From Cyrtodaria siliqua (taxonomy: Eukaryota > Mollusca > Bivalvia > Adapedonta > Hiatellidae): a stretch of DNA of 64,000 bases. Under the pieces are notes generated by a model. It was not told the DNA's origin, made no database searches, and saw nothing but the letters and a program-made list of their open reading frames with translations. Every line of letters begins with the position of its first letter. The stretch's first letter is position 1. This document shows positions 1 to 10,960 of this stretch, piece by piece. The DNA lies in the NCBI GenBank assembly GCA_037043455.1, contig JAWPHD010001222.1, positions 248,001 to 312,000 of the forward strand. Direction: 5' to 3'. A program made the position numbers and the translations under genes.

Positions 1-1945
1 CTTTAGTAGTAGTTTTTCTATACCTGGCACTGTGATCGATATTCAGTTTATGAAGTTTGAATTTATTTCCCTTTTGATATAATCCAATCATTATGAAACT
101 TGGAAATAATGTTTATGGGCATAATATCTGGGTCAAGAAAACCTGCCCAATCGCCCTGATAAAAACGGAGTTATGACCCTTTAATTATTGAAAATTGACA
201 ATTTTAACGATGTCCACTCTCTAACTCAAACAAATATTATCCAATCATTATGAAACTTAAAAAATAATGTTTATGGGCATAATATCTCGGTCAAGTTAGA
301 AAGCCAGTCCAATCGCACAGGTAACAACGGAGTTATGGCCTTTTAATTATTGAAAATGGACAATTTTAACGATGTCCGCTCTCTAACTCAAACAAATATT
401 ATCCAATCATTATGAAACTTGTAAATAATGTTTATGGGCATAATATCTCGGTCAAGTTCGAAACCAGCCCAATCGCCCTGGTAACAACGGAGTTATGACC
501 CTTTAATTGTTGAAAATCGCCCCGGTAACATCGGAGTTATGGCCCTTTAATTATTGAAAATTGACAATTTTAACGATGTCCGCTCTCTAACTCAAATACA
601 TATTATCCAATCATTATGAAACTTAGAAATAATATTTATGGGTATAATATCTCGTTAAAGTTCGAAAACCAGCCCAATCGCCTAGGTAACAACGGAGTTA
701 TGGCCCTTTAATTATTGAAAATTGACAATTTTAACGATGTCCGCTCTCTAACTCAAACAAGTATTATCCAATCACTATGAAACTTGGAAATAATGTTTAT
801 GGGCAACATCTCGGTAAAGTTCGAAAACCAGCCTAAACGCCCAGGTAACAACGGAGTAATGGCTCTTTAATTATTGAAAATAGACAATTTTAACGATGTC
901 CGCTCGCTAACTCAAACAAATATTATCCAATCATTATGCAACTTGGAAATAATGTTTATGGGCATAATATCTCGGTCAAGTTCGAACCCAGCCCAATCTC
1001 CCTGGTAACAACGGAGTTATGACCCTTTAATTATTGAAAATCGCCCCAGTAACAACGGAGTTATGGCCCTTTAATTATTGAAAATTGACAATTTTAACGA
1101 TGTCCTCTCTCTAACTCAAATACATATTATCCACTCATTATGAAACTTGGAAATAATGTTTATGAGCATAATATCTCGGTAAAGTTCGAAAACCAGCCAA
1201 GTCGTCCGGGTAACAACGGAGTTATGCCTCTTTAATTATTGAAAATAGGCAATTTTAACGATGTCCGCTCGCTAACTCGAACAAATATTATACAATCATT
1301 ATGAAACTTGGAAATAATGTTTATGGGCATAATAACTCGGTCAAGTTCGAAACCAACCCAATCGCCCCTGGTAACAACGGAGTTATGACCCTTTAATTAT
1401 TGAAAATCACCCCGGTAACATCGGAGTTATGGCCCTTTAATTATTGAAAATTGACAATTTTAACGATGTCCGCTCTCTAACTCAAATAAATATTAACCAA
1501 TCATTATGAAACTTGGAAATAATGTTTATGTGCATAACATCTCGTCAAGTTCGAAAACCAGCCTAATCACCCAGATAACAACGGAGTTATGGCTCTTTAA
1601 TTATTGAAAATAGGCAATTTTAACGATGTCCGCTCGCTAACTCAAACAAATATTATCCAATCATTATGAAACTTGGAATGATGTTTATGGGCATAATATC
1701 TCGGTCAAGTTCAAGAATCAGCCCAATCGCCCTGGTAACAACGGAGTTATGGCCCTTTAATTATTGAAAATGACAATTTGATGTTATCCGCTCAATAACT
1801 TTCAATCTTGATGAAACTCGGTCAAGTTCGAAACCAGACCAATCGCCCAGGTAACAACGAAGTTTGTATTATGTCGCGACTTTGTCCGTCCATCGTCTGT
1901 TATCACAGTTACAATTGATCCACTTTCGACGGGCGTATTTTGCAC
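1..1945. repeat. Tandem satellite-like repeat array, about 158-bp units with about 208-bp variants
   Basis: At least ten imperfect units recur, marked by TTTATGGGCATAATATC, TCGGTCAAGTTCGAAA, AACAACGGAGTTATGGCCC and GACAATTTTAACGATGTCC. Most are about 158 bp apart; some carry an extra block of about 50 bp that duplicates the GGAGTTATGGCCCTTTAATTATTG part. The array runs off the left edge. It ends in a unique tail (ATTATGTCGCGAC, GTCCGTCCATCGTC, GACGGGCGTATTT), and the same tail closes a shorter copy at 56505-56945. That makes this the tandem core plus one terminus of a dispersed element, probably Helitron-like. No coding capacity. Confidence 0.9.
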
Positions 1946-1949
1946 CCTT

Positions 1950-2690
1950 GTTAAGGTTTATAGGTAGTACACGTTTCTCCCTCTTGGTGACTACAGACAG
2001 ATTGTTCAACCAAGATTTGAGCTTTATCTTTGCTGTCATTTAGTAGGTTTCCTTTTTTCTTTAGTGGAGCAGTTCCGATATTGTCTTGTAGTTTGGATTT
2101 GATTTATCTCCAGAAGGGTTTAAGGTTGTTGTTTTCAAGGCCTTCTTTGATGCTGGGCTGATAATCGTCATATAAAGCCCTGTTTGATGGTGCTATTTAT
2201 AAAGTTTATTTCAGCTTTTTTAAATTCTCTTTTACACGTTTTCTGGTACTGTTTATAAATTCTGCCCATTGTCTTGATTTTTTGGCATGGTTGCTTTCCT
2301 TTTAGTCATTATTTTTAGAGTTTTGTTGAACCGCGGTGTCGTTGTAGCGTCCGAGTTCATGATTCTTTCTGATAGTTTTTCACATTCTGTGTATATGTTT
2401 TCCCAGTTTGCCTTTGAGAATAAGTATACCTTACGAGGTTTCTGCTTGTTGTAGAGTCAGTAACTACCATAGCATGGTCATTTTTACACCTGGAATGTTG
2501 TTGGAAGATTTGCCTAGTGAAGGGTTATTCGTAAAAACGAGATCTAAGATGTTTTCTGTGCGAGTAGGTTGGTTGTGTACTTGTGTAAGTCCACGTTCAA
2601 TAGAAAAGTTAATGAGTTTATGTTCATGCATAACTGTATTCAGCAGTGTTCATAATTGTCATATTACGAAAACACATAGGCCTACCTTAC
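1950..2690 (-). mobile_element. Decayed non-LTR retrotransposon fragment (endonuclease end and EN-RT linker)
   Basis: Read on the minus strand, about 2600 to 2470 gives QPTRTENILDLVFTNNPSL followed by IPGV. After one frameshift comes NDHAMVVTDS. This is the C-terminal endonuclease signature of CR1/jockey-type non-LTR elements (PTR..NILDLvftN..., then sDH..V..D). Further along (about 2130 to 2000) the linker before the reverse transcriptase reads LKPFWR, then QDNIGTAPLKKKGNLL, with in-frame stops. No RT catalytic core is present. Several stops and frameshifts show an old, inactive copy. It abuts the end of the satellite array. The family is judged from these motifs only. Confidence 0.7.
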
Positions 2691-5228
2691 GACGGTGTAC
2701 TTCATTTCGCATCCTTTTGTCCTGTTTCTCTCCATTTCGCATATTAATAGTTGCCGGTAAAGTTCCCGGATGTAGAGCACGCTTGAAGGAAAAAAAAAGC
2801 TTCCCAAAACATTTTAAAAGGAAAATAGTATGTTTAGTCAATATTCTGTGGTATTATAGTATCTATACATGCGTTCTTCAAAATAATAGCACTTTCTGAT
2901 TTTAATTATACTTGTTCATTTGTTTATATGTATTTTTAAACAGACCTTGTCAGATCAATAAATAAATCTGTTAGTGGGTGGGGTATGACATATACTCGTA
3001 AAGTTACGTCTCTCTGGATAAAAATCAAAAGATGTTTGCGTCTTAAAAGTATACCATATGACAGAGATCTACAAAATGAGTTATTAAGTCTCTTAAAAAT
3101 TATGATCTGGGGAACATGGCCAATTCCTTTTAGGAATCCGAGGAACATTGAGAATCATTTATGTTAAGAGGTCCTTGATAGAGCATCATCAATAAAACTG
3201 ACCAATCAGTGACCATGACAGACCTTTTTGGATTTCAAGACATATTTCGAGCCTATTGTATATTGTATTTGGGTTGGGGTGGGGGAGGGGGGGGGGGGGG
3301 GGGGGGAATTTCTATAGGTAACTGTCAATCGCTGTTAGGCTGTTAGCCATGCAATTTCATGAGCAAAGTGTGATATTCAATTTTTCTTCAGATTATGAGG
3401 CCCACCCAGTAAAGCATTTATGACCAGTACACATAATAACACATTAAAGAATGTTGTATATTTATTGTGTTGTGCTCTGATTTTTGGTCTAAAAACAATT
3501 GAGAAATACCAGATAAGTTTTGTATTCAAAAGCTAAATTATGAACATATATTTCTTCATTAAAGTAAATTAAAAAGTGTTGTAAACTATTCTTACCCTCA
3601 ATAGAGCAATGCTCTATATGCGCAATGCATATGCATCAGCAATGCACAAATAAAAAACTAAGAGCGGGCCTCAATTTATGTACCTGAGTTGATCAGCCAT
3701 GAAGCGTGCTGGTTGTAAATATGAAAGCTTCCCATGCTTTTTCAACGACCAAGTAGCGTTGGGAAATGTGTCTTTAATAGGAAAATATTTAATCCATATT
3801 AACCATTCGGACGAGGAAAGAAAAACAATAATAATGCCATTTAAATAGTCAAAATCCATTCAGTAATTTAAAAAAGTTATCGCAGTTAAAACTGTTAAAC
3901 TGTTAAACTGTTAATCTCTTAACATCTTGGATTTTTATCTGCCATATTTTGTGCATACCTGTGTATAAACAGCCTGCTTTATAAGCTGAAGTGTGGATTG
4001 CGCGCTACAATTTTCATACAGTTATGTGTTACACATGCTTTATTTGTAGGCATTGCGGTAAAATGCGCTAATAGATAAAAATAAAATACTACATGCTTTT
4101 TAATGCTTTCCAGTGGTATATGACTGCATCTTCAAATCGGATTATTTCTGGGCGTGCTCGATTTTTGTAAGCTATTTAAGTGTGTATGCAGGAATTTGGT
4201 TCTCGTATTTATCGGCAATTTTTTGAAAAAAATGCATAATTACAGCAGATGTGTCATCTCATTCTGGACTGGAGCACTGTATACACTCTACAGGGGGTGC
4301 ATTTCTTTTACCAAAGTCTTTCATTTAATACTTGTATACATCAAGAACATGTTTCATGGACATATTATGGGTGGTCCAAAAAATTAAAACAAAGTTTTTT
4401 TAACTGGAATTTTATCCAGTGGGAAAAACAGACTTTTGGGGAATGGGAACCTCAAATATAACCCAAAACAAAGCACTGCAAAGAAGCTAATCTTTCAGAC
4501 TATTGTTGTCGTTGTTGTAGATGGTGATTTAGTTTAAGTGGAACAGGGTGCGTTCTCTGTTTAAAATGAAAGTAATTAAACAGGTTAGATTTGGGGTTGT
4601 CAGTATTTTTGAAGAAGTATACATGTGTAAACTATCATCTTTTTTGTAATTGTTTTTTTTAGTTTTGGGGACAATACTTACCGCTTTAAAAATTGTGTTT
4701 ATTTCAGAAAACGGAGATCAGCAGAGATGAAAAAGGCAGTTGAGAATTAGTGGCATGCGTAATTGTAATCAAGTTTATGGAATCCTTGCAGAAAAGATTA
4801 TTTGTACTACCAATGATTTTAATTTGATGATCTCATGTACATGTAACACTACGGTGTTTTTCTTGTAAACTGAATCGATTTTCAAACATGTCAAATATAA
4901 CATACGATAATTAATTCATTTATTGTTATTTTTCTATTTAATAGAACCGAGTTTGGTTAAAGGCTAAACGATAATTCGAGGACCTGTTGACAAGTTTGGA
5001 AGAAAGAAAAGTCTGAATTGTTCAGTCTTATCTTTACACAGGTATACATAGGTAGAGTACATGGCTACACGCCTTATATTCAGTGAAAGAGCATTCTTGA
5101 TTAAATCAAACCTTTTGGGTCACGCTACACTTACATACAGTTTGTAAATGGAGCGTGAATTAAGAGTAGATTAAAACAGCTGTTTTACTATTCGGAAAAT
5201 GTTTCCATTCATTATAATAATTATTAAA
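2691..5228. other. Intergenic, no gene recognised
   Basis: The open frames here are short, AT-rich and lack homology I recognise. The only notable structure is a poly-G tract at about 3271-3306 (an uninterrupted run of more than 20 G), a potential G-quadruplex and an assembly-risk site. I see no splice-bounded exons. Confidence 0.5.
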
Positions 5229-5304
5229 CTTAGAGACACACAGCAATTTTGATAATAAAAAATCTTAAAAAATGTTATAATTCAAGATTGCTGTGTGATC
5301 TTTA
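5229..5304. mobile_element. Short MITE copy of the AGGGACA/TTAA family (degenerate)
   Basis: The left end (AGAGACACACAGCAATTTTG) is matched in inverted orientation by AAGATTGCTGTGTGATCTTT at the right end. The motif corresponds to the termini of the 313-bp copy at 8886-9198, so this is probably an internally deleted member. Confidence 0.55.
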
Positions 5305-6335
5305 ATGTCCAATGAATCCTTATCCAATGTGGCGATATCTACTTTGGATGAAGAATGTTTTCTCTAAATGATTGATAGTATATTAATTATATATATACTA
5401 ACTATAAGTGCTGATTTGATGTATAATAGTATACCTTAAGTTGCTTTTACAAAAAAAAAAAAATGGTGCTATATTAAAACTGAAGCGCTGTTGCTGGACT
5501 TTCTCTGACAAGAGATATTTTAGCAGCAATTGAACTGTAAGAGCATTTGATGCTCCTGTAGGGCCTTTTGAAAAGAACGCCCTAGCACGAGCACAAACTG
5601 GTACTGCACGCTCATTATGAAGTTTATCTATAGGGCAGGGTTTGATCTCTTCCACTGAATATCAGGTGTAAATACAGAAGTTATGTTGATAAGGATGTGC
5701 TGGAGCCCTAGTCCTCGTCGAAATATATATATGCCATTGTATCTTTTATCACCAAATTGAAGTCATTTCTCATTGGTGATAAAACCATTCATTTGAAGAA
5801 AAAAAAGGAATTAAAAAAAAAAGGTTTAAGTGGTGACCATTTATTCCTATGTTTTCAGAACTGTAGCTAGAAAAGGATAAAACCCTTTAAGCTTGCCTTT
5901 ATCCCTCAATCAGAGCGTTCCCTTTGTTTTTGAGTAACGGGGGGGGGGGGGGTGAAAGTTTAAAAGAAGACGTGTTGTTTATAGTTCTTCCTTTTGTTGT
6001 TCATTGCGAACTGATAAAAGCTGCTGGTCAGCTAACCAAAGTAAGAGAGTATATCGCCCGTCTCCTGGCTTTTAAGGAAAGCCCTGATTAATCAATTTAC
6101 CAAAAATTACCGTATTTTGTCCAATTGTGGGGCCCAGCATATTAATAAAACTGATTGTTTTATTCCTTATCAACAAAACTTGATAACAAAATATTTAAAG
6201 ACATGTTCATATACTTAAACTATATGGAAATGGCTTTATTATAGTGTTGTAACTCCTTGGTTTGCATTGTAACAACTTTATTATTGTAATATTGAAGGTG
6301 TAATATACATTACAGTTTAGTACAGACCCAGCTGC

Positions 6336-7023
6336 GTTCAAGTACACCAAAAATGCATTCTGTTTACATTCCATTTGCACTCTGTATTTCCTTTGCATTT
6401 CGTTTTTTATGAATGCATTTTTTGCATTCATTTGTGTTCTTGAATGCATTCATCGTTTATAAACGAAACTGCATTCATTTAAATGCATGAATCTCGTTTC
6501 TGAACGCAACAGAATACGTATGTTTAATTTAAACACACAAATGGAGAAAATGCATATAAATTTGTGTTGTTCGTGAAGCGTTTATTATTCGCAACATCTC
6601 TCATGATTAATACAACTACTGTTGTCACCCAAATGATAAAATGGCGCGGGAAAGACGGTAAGAGACTTAATGTCTCTGCAAACAATGTAATTTTGGAATT
6701 AAAAGCTAGTGGATTGTGGTCAAACATGTTCAAATGGATAACAAGTTAAATTCGAAAAAGCGAAATTTATTTACATGTGTTTTTAAAAAAATGCACTTTC
6801 AAAATGCACTTTAAAGTGCAAATGCATTTTTATAAGCGCAAATACATTTTTTAAAATGCAGTTCAGTAGATGCGTCCGTTTGCAGTGTTCAACGTTTCAA
6901 AAAATTCATTCATCATTCATTTTTCATTTATAAAAATGCTCTCCATGTTCATTTTGCGCTCAGTGTATAGATTGTGCATCGTTCATTCTGTGTATGTTCT
7001 GCATTCATTTGGTGTACTTGAAC
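6336..7023. mobile_element. TIR element rich in TGCATT/AATGCA motifs (about 690 bp)
   Basis: Terminal inverted repeats start GTTCAAGTACACCAAA on the left, and the right end is TTTGGTGTACTTGAAC. Inside, both subterminal regions are packed with TGCATT/AATGCA hexamers (for example around 6350-6500 and 6780-6990), as in elements with many transposase-binding repeats. There is no transposase frame. No target duplication is obvious. Confidence 0.6.
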
Positions 7024-7241
7024 ATAACTTTTATGTGTCTGTGCTCTTTCAAATTACTGAACACCTGGATAGTTTTGTTAACTGCTTTTCTAGTGTAATT
7101 GTGTCGTTATTTGGCGGGTTAGTTTCTTTAAGAAATAGTCGTCATTTACAGAAAAGCGAAGTATTAAAAGCCATAACTTGATATTTATCACATTGTGGGT
7201 TGCTTTGTTACAAAAAGTATTACTTAAATAAATTTGTATAG

Positions 7242-8432
7242 GGCCGACCATAAAAAATTGTTGGTTTGCTGTTTCCCTACCTACCTACCAAAAAGGGCCC
7301 TACCCAAAACTTTTTATAGCAATTCTTTATTTTTTTTTATTTTTACTGTTTTTAGTATATTTCTCTTTAATTTCTTATGTTTTTAGCTCTACTGGCCAAG
7401 GGCCAGCAGAGCTTATGGGATGGTAAGTTGTCCGTCGTCCGTCGTTAACTTTTGTCTTGTTACCACGATAGGGCCTTCATTTTTCATCCAAACTTTAACA
7501 GGTTGTTAATATCAATGAAAGCTCGAACAAGTTCGAGAACCAGCCAGATCGGAATAATTTCACCGGAGTTATGGCCCTTGTTTTGCTGAAAAATGCCATA
7601 TTAAGCCTTGTGAACACCCTAGCACCTTCATTTCTTACTTGATCTTTACCAAACTTGCACAGATTAATATCAATGAAAGCTCGGACAAGTTCGAAAACCA
7701 GCCAAATCGGATCAGTAACACTGGAGTTATGGCCCTTGTTTTTTCTGAAAATTGCTATTTTCTGCCTTGTGAACGCTCTAGCACCTTCATTTATTAGTTG
7801 ATCTTTACCAAACTTGCACAGATATTTAATACCAATTACAGCTTGGACAAGTTCAAAAATCAGCTGAATTGGGTCAGTAACACCAGAGTTATGGTCCTTG
7901 TTTTTTCTGAAAAATGCCATTTTCTACCTTGTGAACACTCTAGCACCTTCATTTATTATTTGATCTTTACCAAACTTGCACAGATTGTTAATATGAATGA
8001 AAGCTCGGACAAGTTCGAAAACCAGCTAAATCGGATCAGTAACACCGGAGTAATGGCCCTTGTTTTTTCTGGAATATGCTATTTTCTGCCTTGTGAACAC
8101 TAGGGCCTTCAATATTTATCGGATCTTTACTTAACTTTGCCAGGGCCTTCATTTTTCATCTGATCTTTACCAAACTTTACTAGATTCTTTAGTTATGGCC
8201 CTTGATTTAGTTAATAAGCTGTATTTTGCCCAAAACTTTCAAAAAAGACGTAAATGGCAGTCTCTTGCTTCATTGATGTTATAAGAGCCATGTTAGCCTT
8301 AGAGCGTCCAAAGCCCCTCTTGGGCATCTTGTTTTTTACTGTCTTTGGCAAAAAAAAAAAAATCAACCTACCTATCCACTTATAAAATCCTGGGTCGGGA
8401 AACAGCAAACAAATATATTTTTAAGGATGGCC
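7242..8432. mobile_element. Harbinger-like MITE (copy A), interrupted by a nested element
   Basis: The left end GGCCGACCATAAAAAATTG, then GGTTTGCTGTTTCCC, is mirrored at the right end by GGGAAACAGCAAAC and GGATGGCC. Both sides are flanked by TAG, which would be a 3-bp target duplication. A sister copy at 17922-18209 has TTA on both sides. A 3-bp duplication with GGCC-starting TIRs suggests PIF/Harbinger. About 950 bp of foreign repeat (7385-8331) sits inside; the unfilled form is seen at 21506-21755. Confidence 0.7.
7385..8331 (+). mobile_element. Helitron-like (pearl-type) element with tandem core, nested in MITE copy A
   Basis: It begins AGCTCTACTGGCCAAGGGCC, near GTCCGTCGTCCGTCG. Tandem units of about 175 bp follow (AAGCTCGGACAAGTTCGAAA, CCGGAGTTATGGCCCTTGTT). 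It ends with GCGTCCAAAGCCCCTCTTGG and CATCTTGTT. The start and end modules recur at 10396, 13123-13160, 25044-25230 and 29093-30355. Bivalve pearl elements share the layout of a short GTCY run, tandem core and terminal hairpin; they are regarded as non-autonomous Helitron relatives. Confidence 0.65.
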
Positions 8433-8885
8433 TAGTGAGCCTCTAAAGTCAAATAGAATCTTGACTCAACGCTGTGAGTTTAAAAGCCTTAAGCAAATTT
8501 GACTGAAACATTAGAATTTCTTTTAGCCAAATTCTGGAAGTATTGAGATAAAATTCTCGAATAAAATTGCAGAAAAAACTGAAAGTTTGGTTTCAGACTT
8601 GTACAATATTGTAAAATCACTGATATGCAATTCCTAAAGCTCAATGAAAAACAATTCCTTGAGTGAATATTCAATGTAATTACTTATAATCACTTTATTA
8701 TAAGTAATTTAAATGCCTATATGTTTAATGGAACATTCACTTCAGACGTCTGGTGTGTTTGGATCACAGTCGTGTCACAAGGAAGACAATCTTTTAGGGG
8801 CATTAGCAGCCTGAGGTAACGTCCATTACTCACGTTTTCTTGTAAAGTCTCCAGAATGGGCATTTTTGAATGTTTAGATATTTAA

Positions 8886-9198
8886 AGGGACACACGGCAA
8901 TCTCGATTTGTTTAAAACTCTAGGCGTCCCGTTAGTTTTTCTACATAACTTGCATATTTTCAATCATTGATATTAATTATTCAAATAGTTCCAAGTAACT
9001 TGTTTTTACATATTACTAACTTTTCATAATATTGCACCAATAATATATTTAAAAATTGGTAGAATATTGAAGAAATTTGAAATCTCAATCTTTTATTTAA
9101 TTAAATGCAGCAGTTTTAAAGTCAAAATGAGGTAGGATTAATAAATCAAGTTACTAATTTTAATGCATTAATAAAACTCCAGATTGCCATGTGTCCCT
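8886..9198. mobile_element. 313-bp MITE flanked by TTAA
   Basis: The left terminus AGGGACACACGGCAATCT matches the right terminus (AGATTGCCATGTGTCCCT) in inverted orientation. TTAA lies immediately outside both ends (8882-8885 and 9199-9202), as expected for a TTAA-targeting (piggyBac-type) element. Related termini occur at 5229, 20933, 28309, about 50243 and about 61494. No ORF. Confidence 0.8.
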
Positions 9199-9417
9199 TT
9201 AATAATTTGAATATTTAAACAACAGTGATAACATACACTATTTTAGGCTGACTTTTCCAGCGAGCTATTCTACTTGCCCCGGCGTCGGTTAAACTTTTTC
9301 GCAAGCTCACTTCTCAGAAAGCGCTTAAAGGGATTGAATGAAACTTTAAAATGTATTCACTTTCATGAGAGGAACTTTTATGGACAAGGCCATGACTCTG
9401 TTATGAATTTTGACAAT

Positions 9418-10130
9418 TATGCCCCTGTTTACAGAGAGGCATATAGTAAACAGGGGCATATAGTAATCGCACTGTCCGTCCGTCCGAAATCATGTCAGTC
9501 ATTCCTCAGAAACTACTGAAGGGAATCTCGTCAACTGCACACAAATGTTCATCACAATGAGAAGATGTGTCGCGCGCAAGAATCATGACCGTATCTCAAA
9601 GGTCAAGGTCACAATGGAGGTCAAAGGTAAAAAAAATCATGTCTCAGCCATTACTTGGATACTTCTGAAGGGAGTCGCGTAAAACCACACAAATGTTCAT
9701 CGCAATGAGAAGGTGTGTCGCGTGCAAGAATCGTGTCAGTGCCTCAAAGGTCAAGGTCACAGTTGGAGGTCAAAGGTAAAAAAAATCGTAAAAAGTCTCA
9801 GCCATTACTTGGAAACTACGGAAGTGAGTTGCGTCAAACTTCACACAAATATTCATAATGAGAAGGTGTGTCACATGCAAGAATCATGTCAGTGTCTCAA
9901 AGGTCATGGTCACAGTTGGAGGTCAAAGGTAAAAAAATCTTTAAAAAATTCATGTTCAGCTATTACTTGGAAACTACTGAAGGGAGTTATTTCAAACTTC
10001 ACACAAATGTATTAAATTGAGAAGGTGTGTCACACGCTAGAATCATGTCAGTGCCTCAAAGGTCAAGGCCACAGTTAGGCAGATTGTTATAAAGTGGGGG
10101 AGTCCGTGTCCCGTGGATACATTTCTTGTT
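9418..10130 (+). mobile_element. Helitron-like element with about 165-bp tandem core
   Basis: The start module has a palindrome around TATGCCCC and GGGGCATATAGTAATCGCAC, then CTGTCCGTCCGTCCG. Four tandem units follow, each with GAAACTACTGAAGGGA, GAGAAGGTGTGTC and CTCAAAGGTCAAGGTCACAG. The end module is GTGGGGGAGTCCGTGTCC, a hairpin, then TTTCTTGTT. Open frames inside are by-products of the repeat. Confidence 0.7.
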
Positions 10131-10395
10131 CAACTTAGTTTCTCAGTAAATAGACAAGGCCTCGAAAGTAATGAGCACACTGTCAGAAAGCTCTTGTTTG
10201 AAAGCAACTGAATATTATAATGTGCAATAAATTTGATACCGTTTTTGTACGTCTGCTTGAAAAAACGTACATATTATGGTATGAAGTTCATCCGCCTGTT
10301 AACCACCCGCTAAGCACGACTATAATAGCCTTTGCATCCATTGTAAACCTAGATCAGCCTGCAAGTAACTTTATAGCTAGACTGCCCATGTTGTT

Positions 10396-10960
10396 AGCTC
10401 TACTGGCCAAAGGCCAGGAGGGCTAATGTGATCACTTTTCGTCCGTCCGTCCGTCTGTCTGTCTCTGTTAGCAATTTTATAAAATCGACATCTCCTCTGA
10501 AACCGCTTGAAGGATTTTGATGAAACTTCATCACAATGTTACTTGGGAGGGCCCCTTTCAGATTTGTCGTGGCCGCCAGTCATCCAAGATGGCCGCCATG
10601 GCTAAAACTAGGTCAAATTTAAGGAAATTTCCAACGACATCTCCTACGAAACCACTTATTCCATTCTACTGAAATATCATGTACATGTTCCTTGGGTTCG
10701 CCTCTATCAAGTTTGTGGTTTTCGTTATCGTCAAGTAATAAAAATGGCCGCAAAGGCGACCCAAATTTACATGAGTTATATAGGAAAAGGTTAAAAATGC
10801 CATCTTCTCTGAAACCGCTTGAAGGATTTTGATGAAACTTAATCACAATGATATTTGGGATAGTCCCTCTCAGAATTTTCAGTTTTTCACGGCCGCCAGT
10901 CATCCAAGATGGCCGCCATGGCTAACACTAGGTCAAATTTAAGGAAATTTCAAACAACAT
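10396..10960 (+). mobile_element. Helitron-like element, 3'-truncated
   Basis: It starts with AGCTCTACTGGCCAAAGGCC and GTCCGTCCGTCCGTCTGTC. Two units follow carrying CTCTGAAACCGCTTGAAGG and CAAGATGGCCGCCATGGCTA. The usual hairpin end is absent here. The same unit motif occurs in the 29093-30355 copy. Confidence 0.6.

Noticed and set aside
1..1945. CRISPR array
   Set aside because: Repeats are long (about 158 bp), imperfect and adjacent without unique spacers, and the genome is eukaryotic.
2408..2899. Open frame of 163 codons on the plus strand
   Set aside because: It is antisense to the decayed non-LTR endonuclease fragment, which is read on the minus strand.
7495..8103. Open frames of 141 (-) and 101 (+) codons
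   Set aside because: Both are translations of the about 175-bp tandem repeat units.
9713..10015. Open frame of 100 codons
   Set aside because: It consists of two copies of the Helitron-like core unit (CHMQESCQCLKG repeated).
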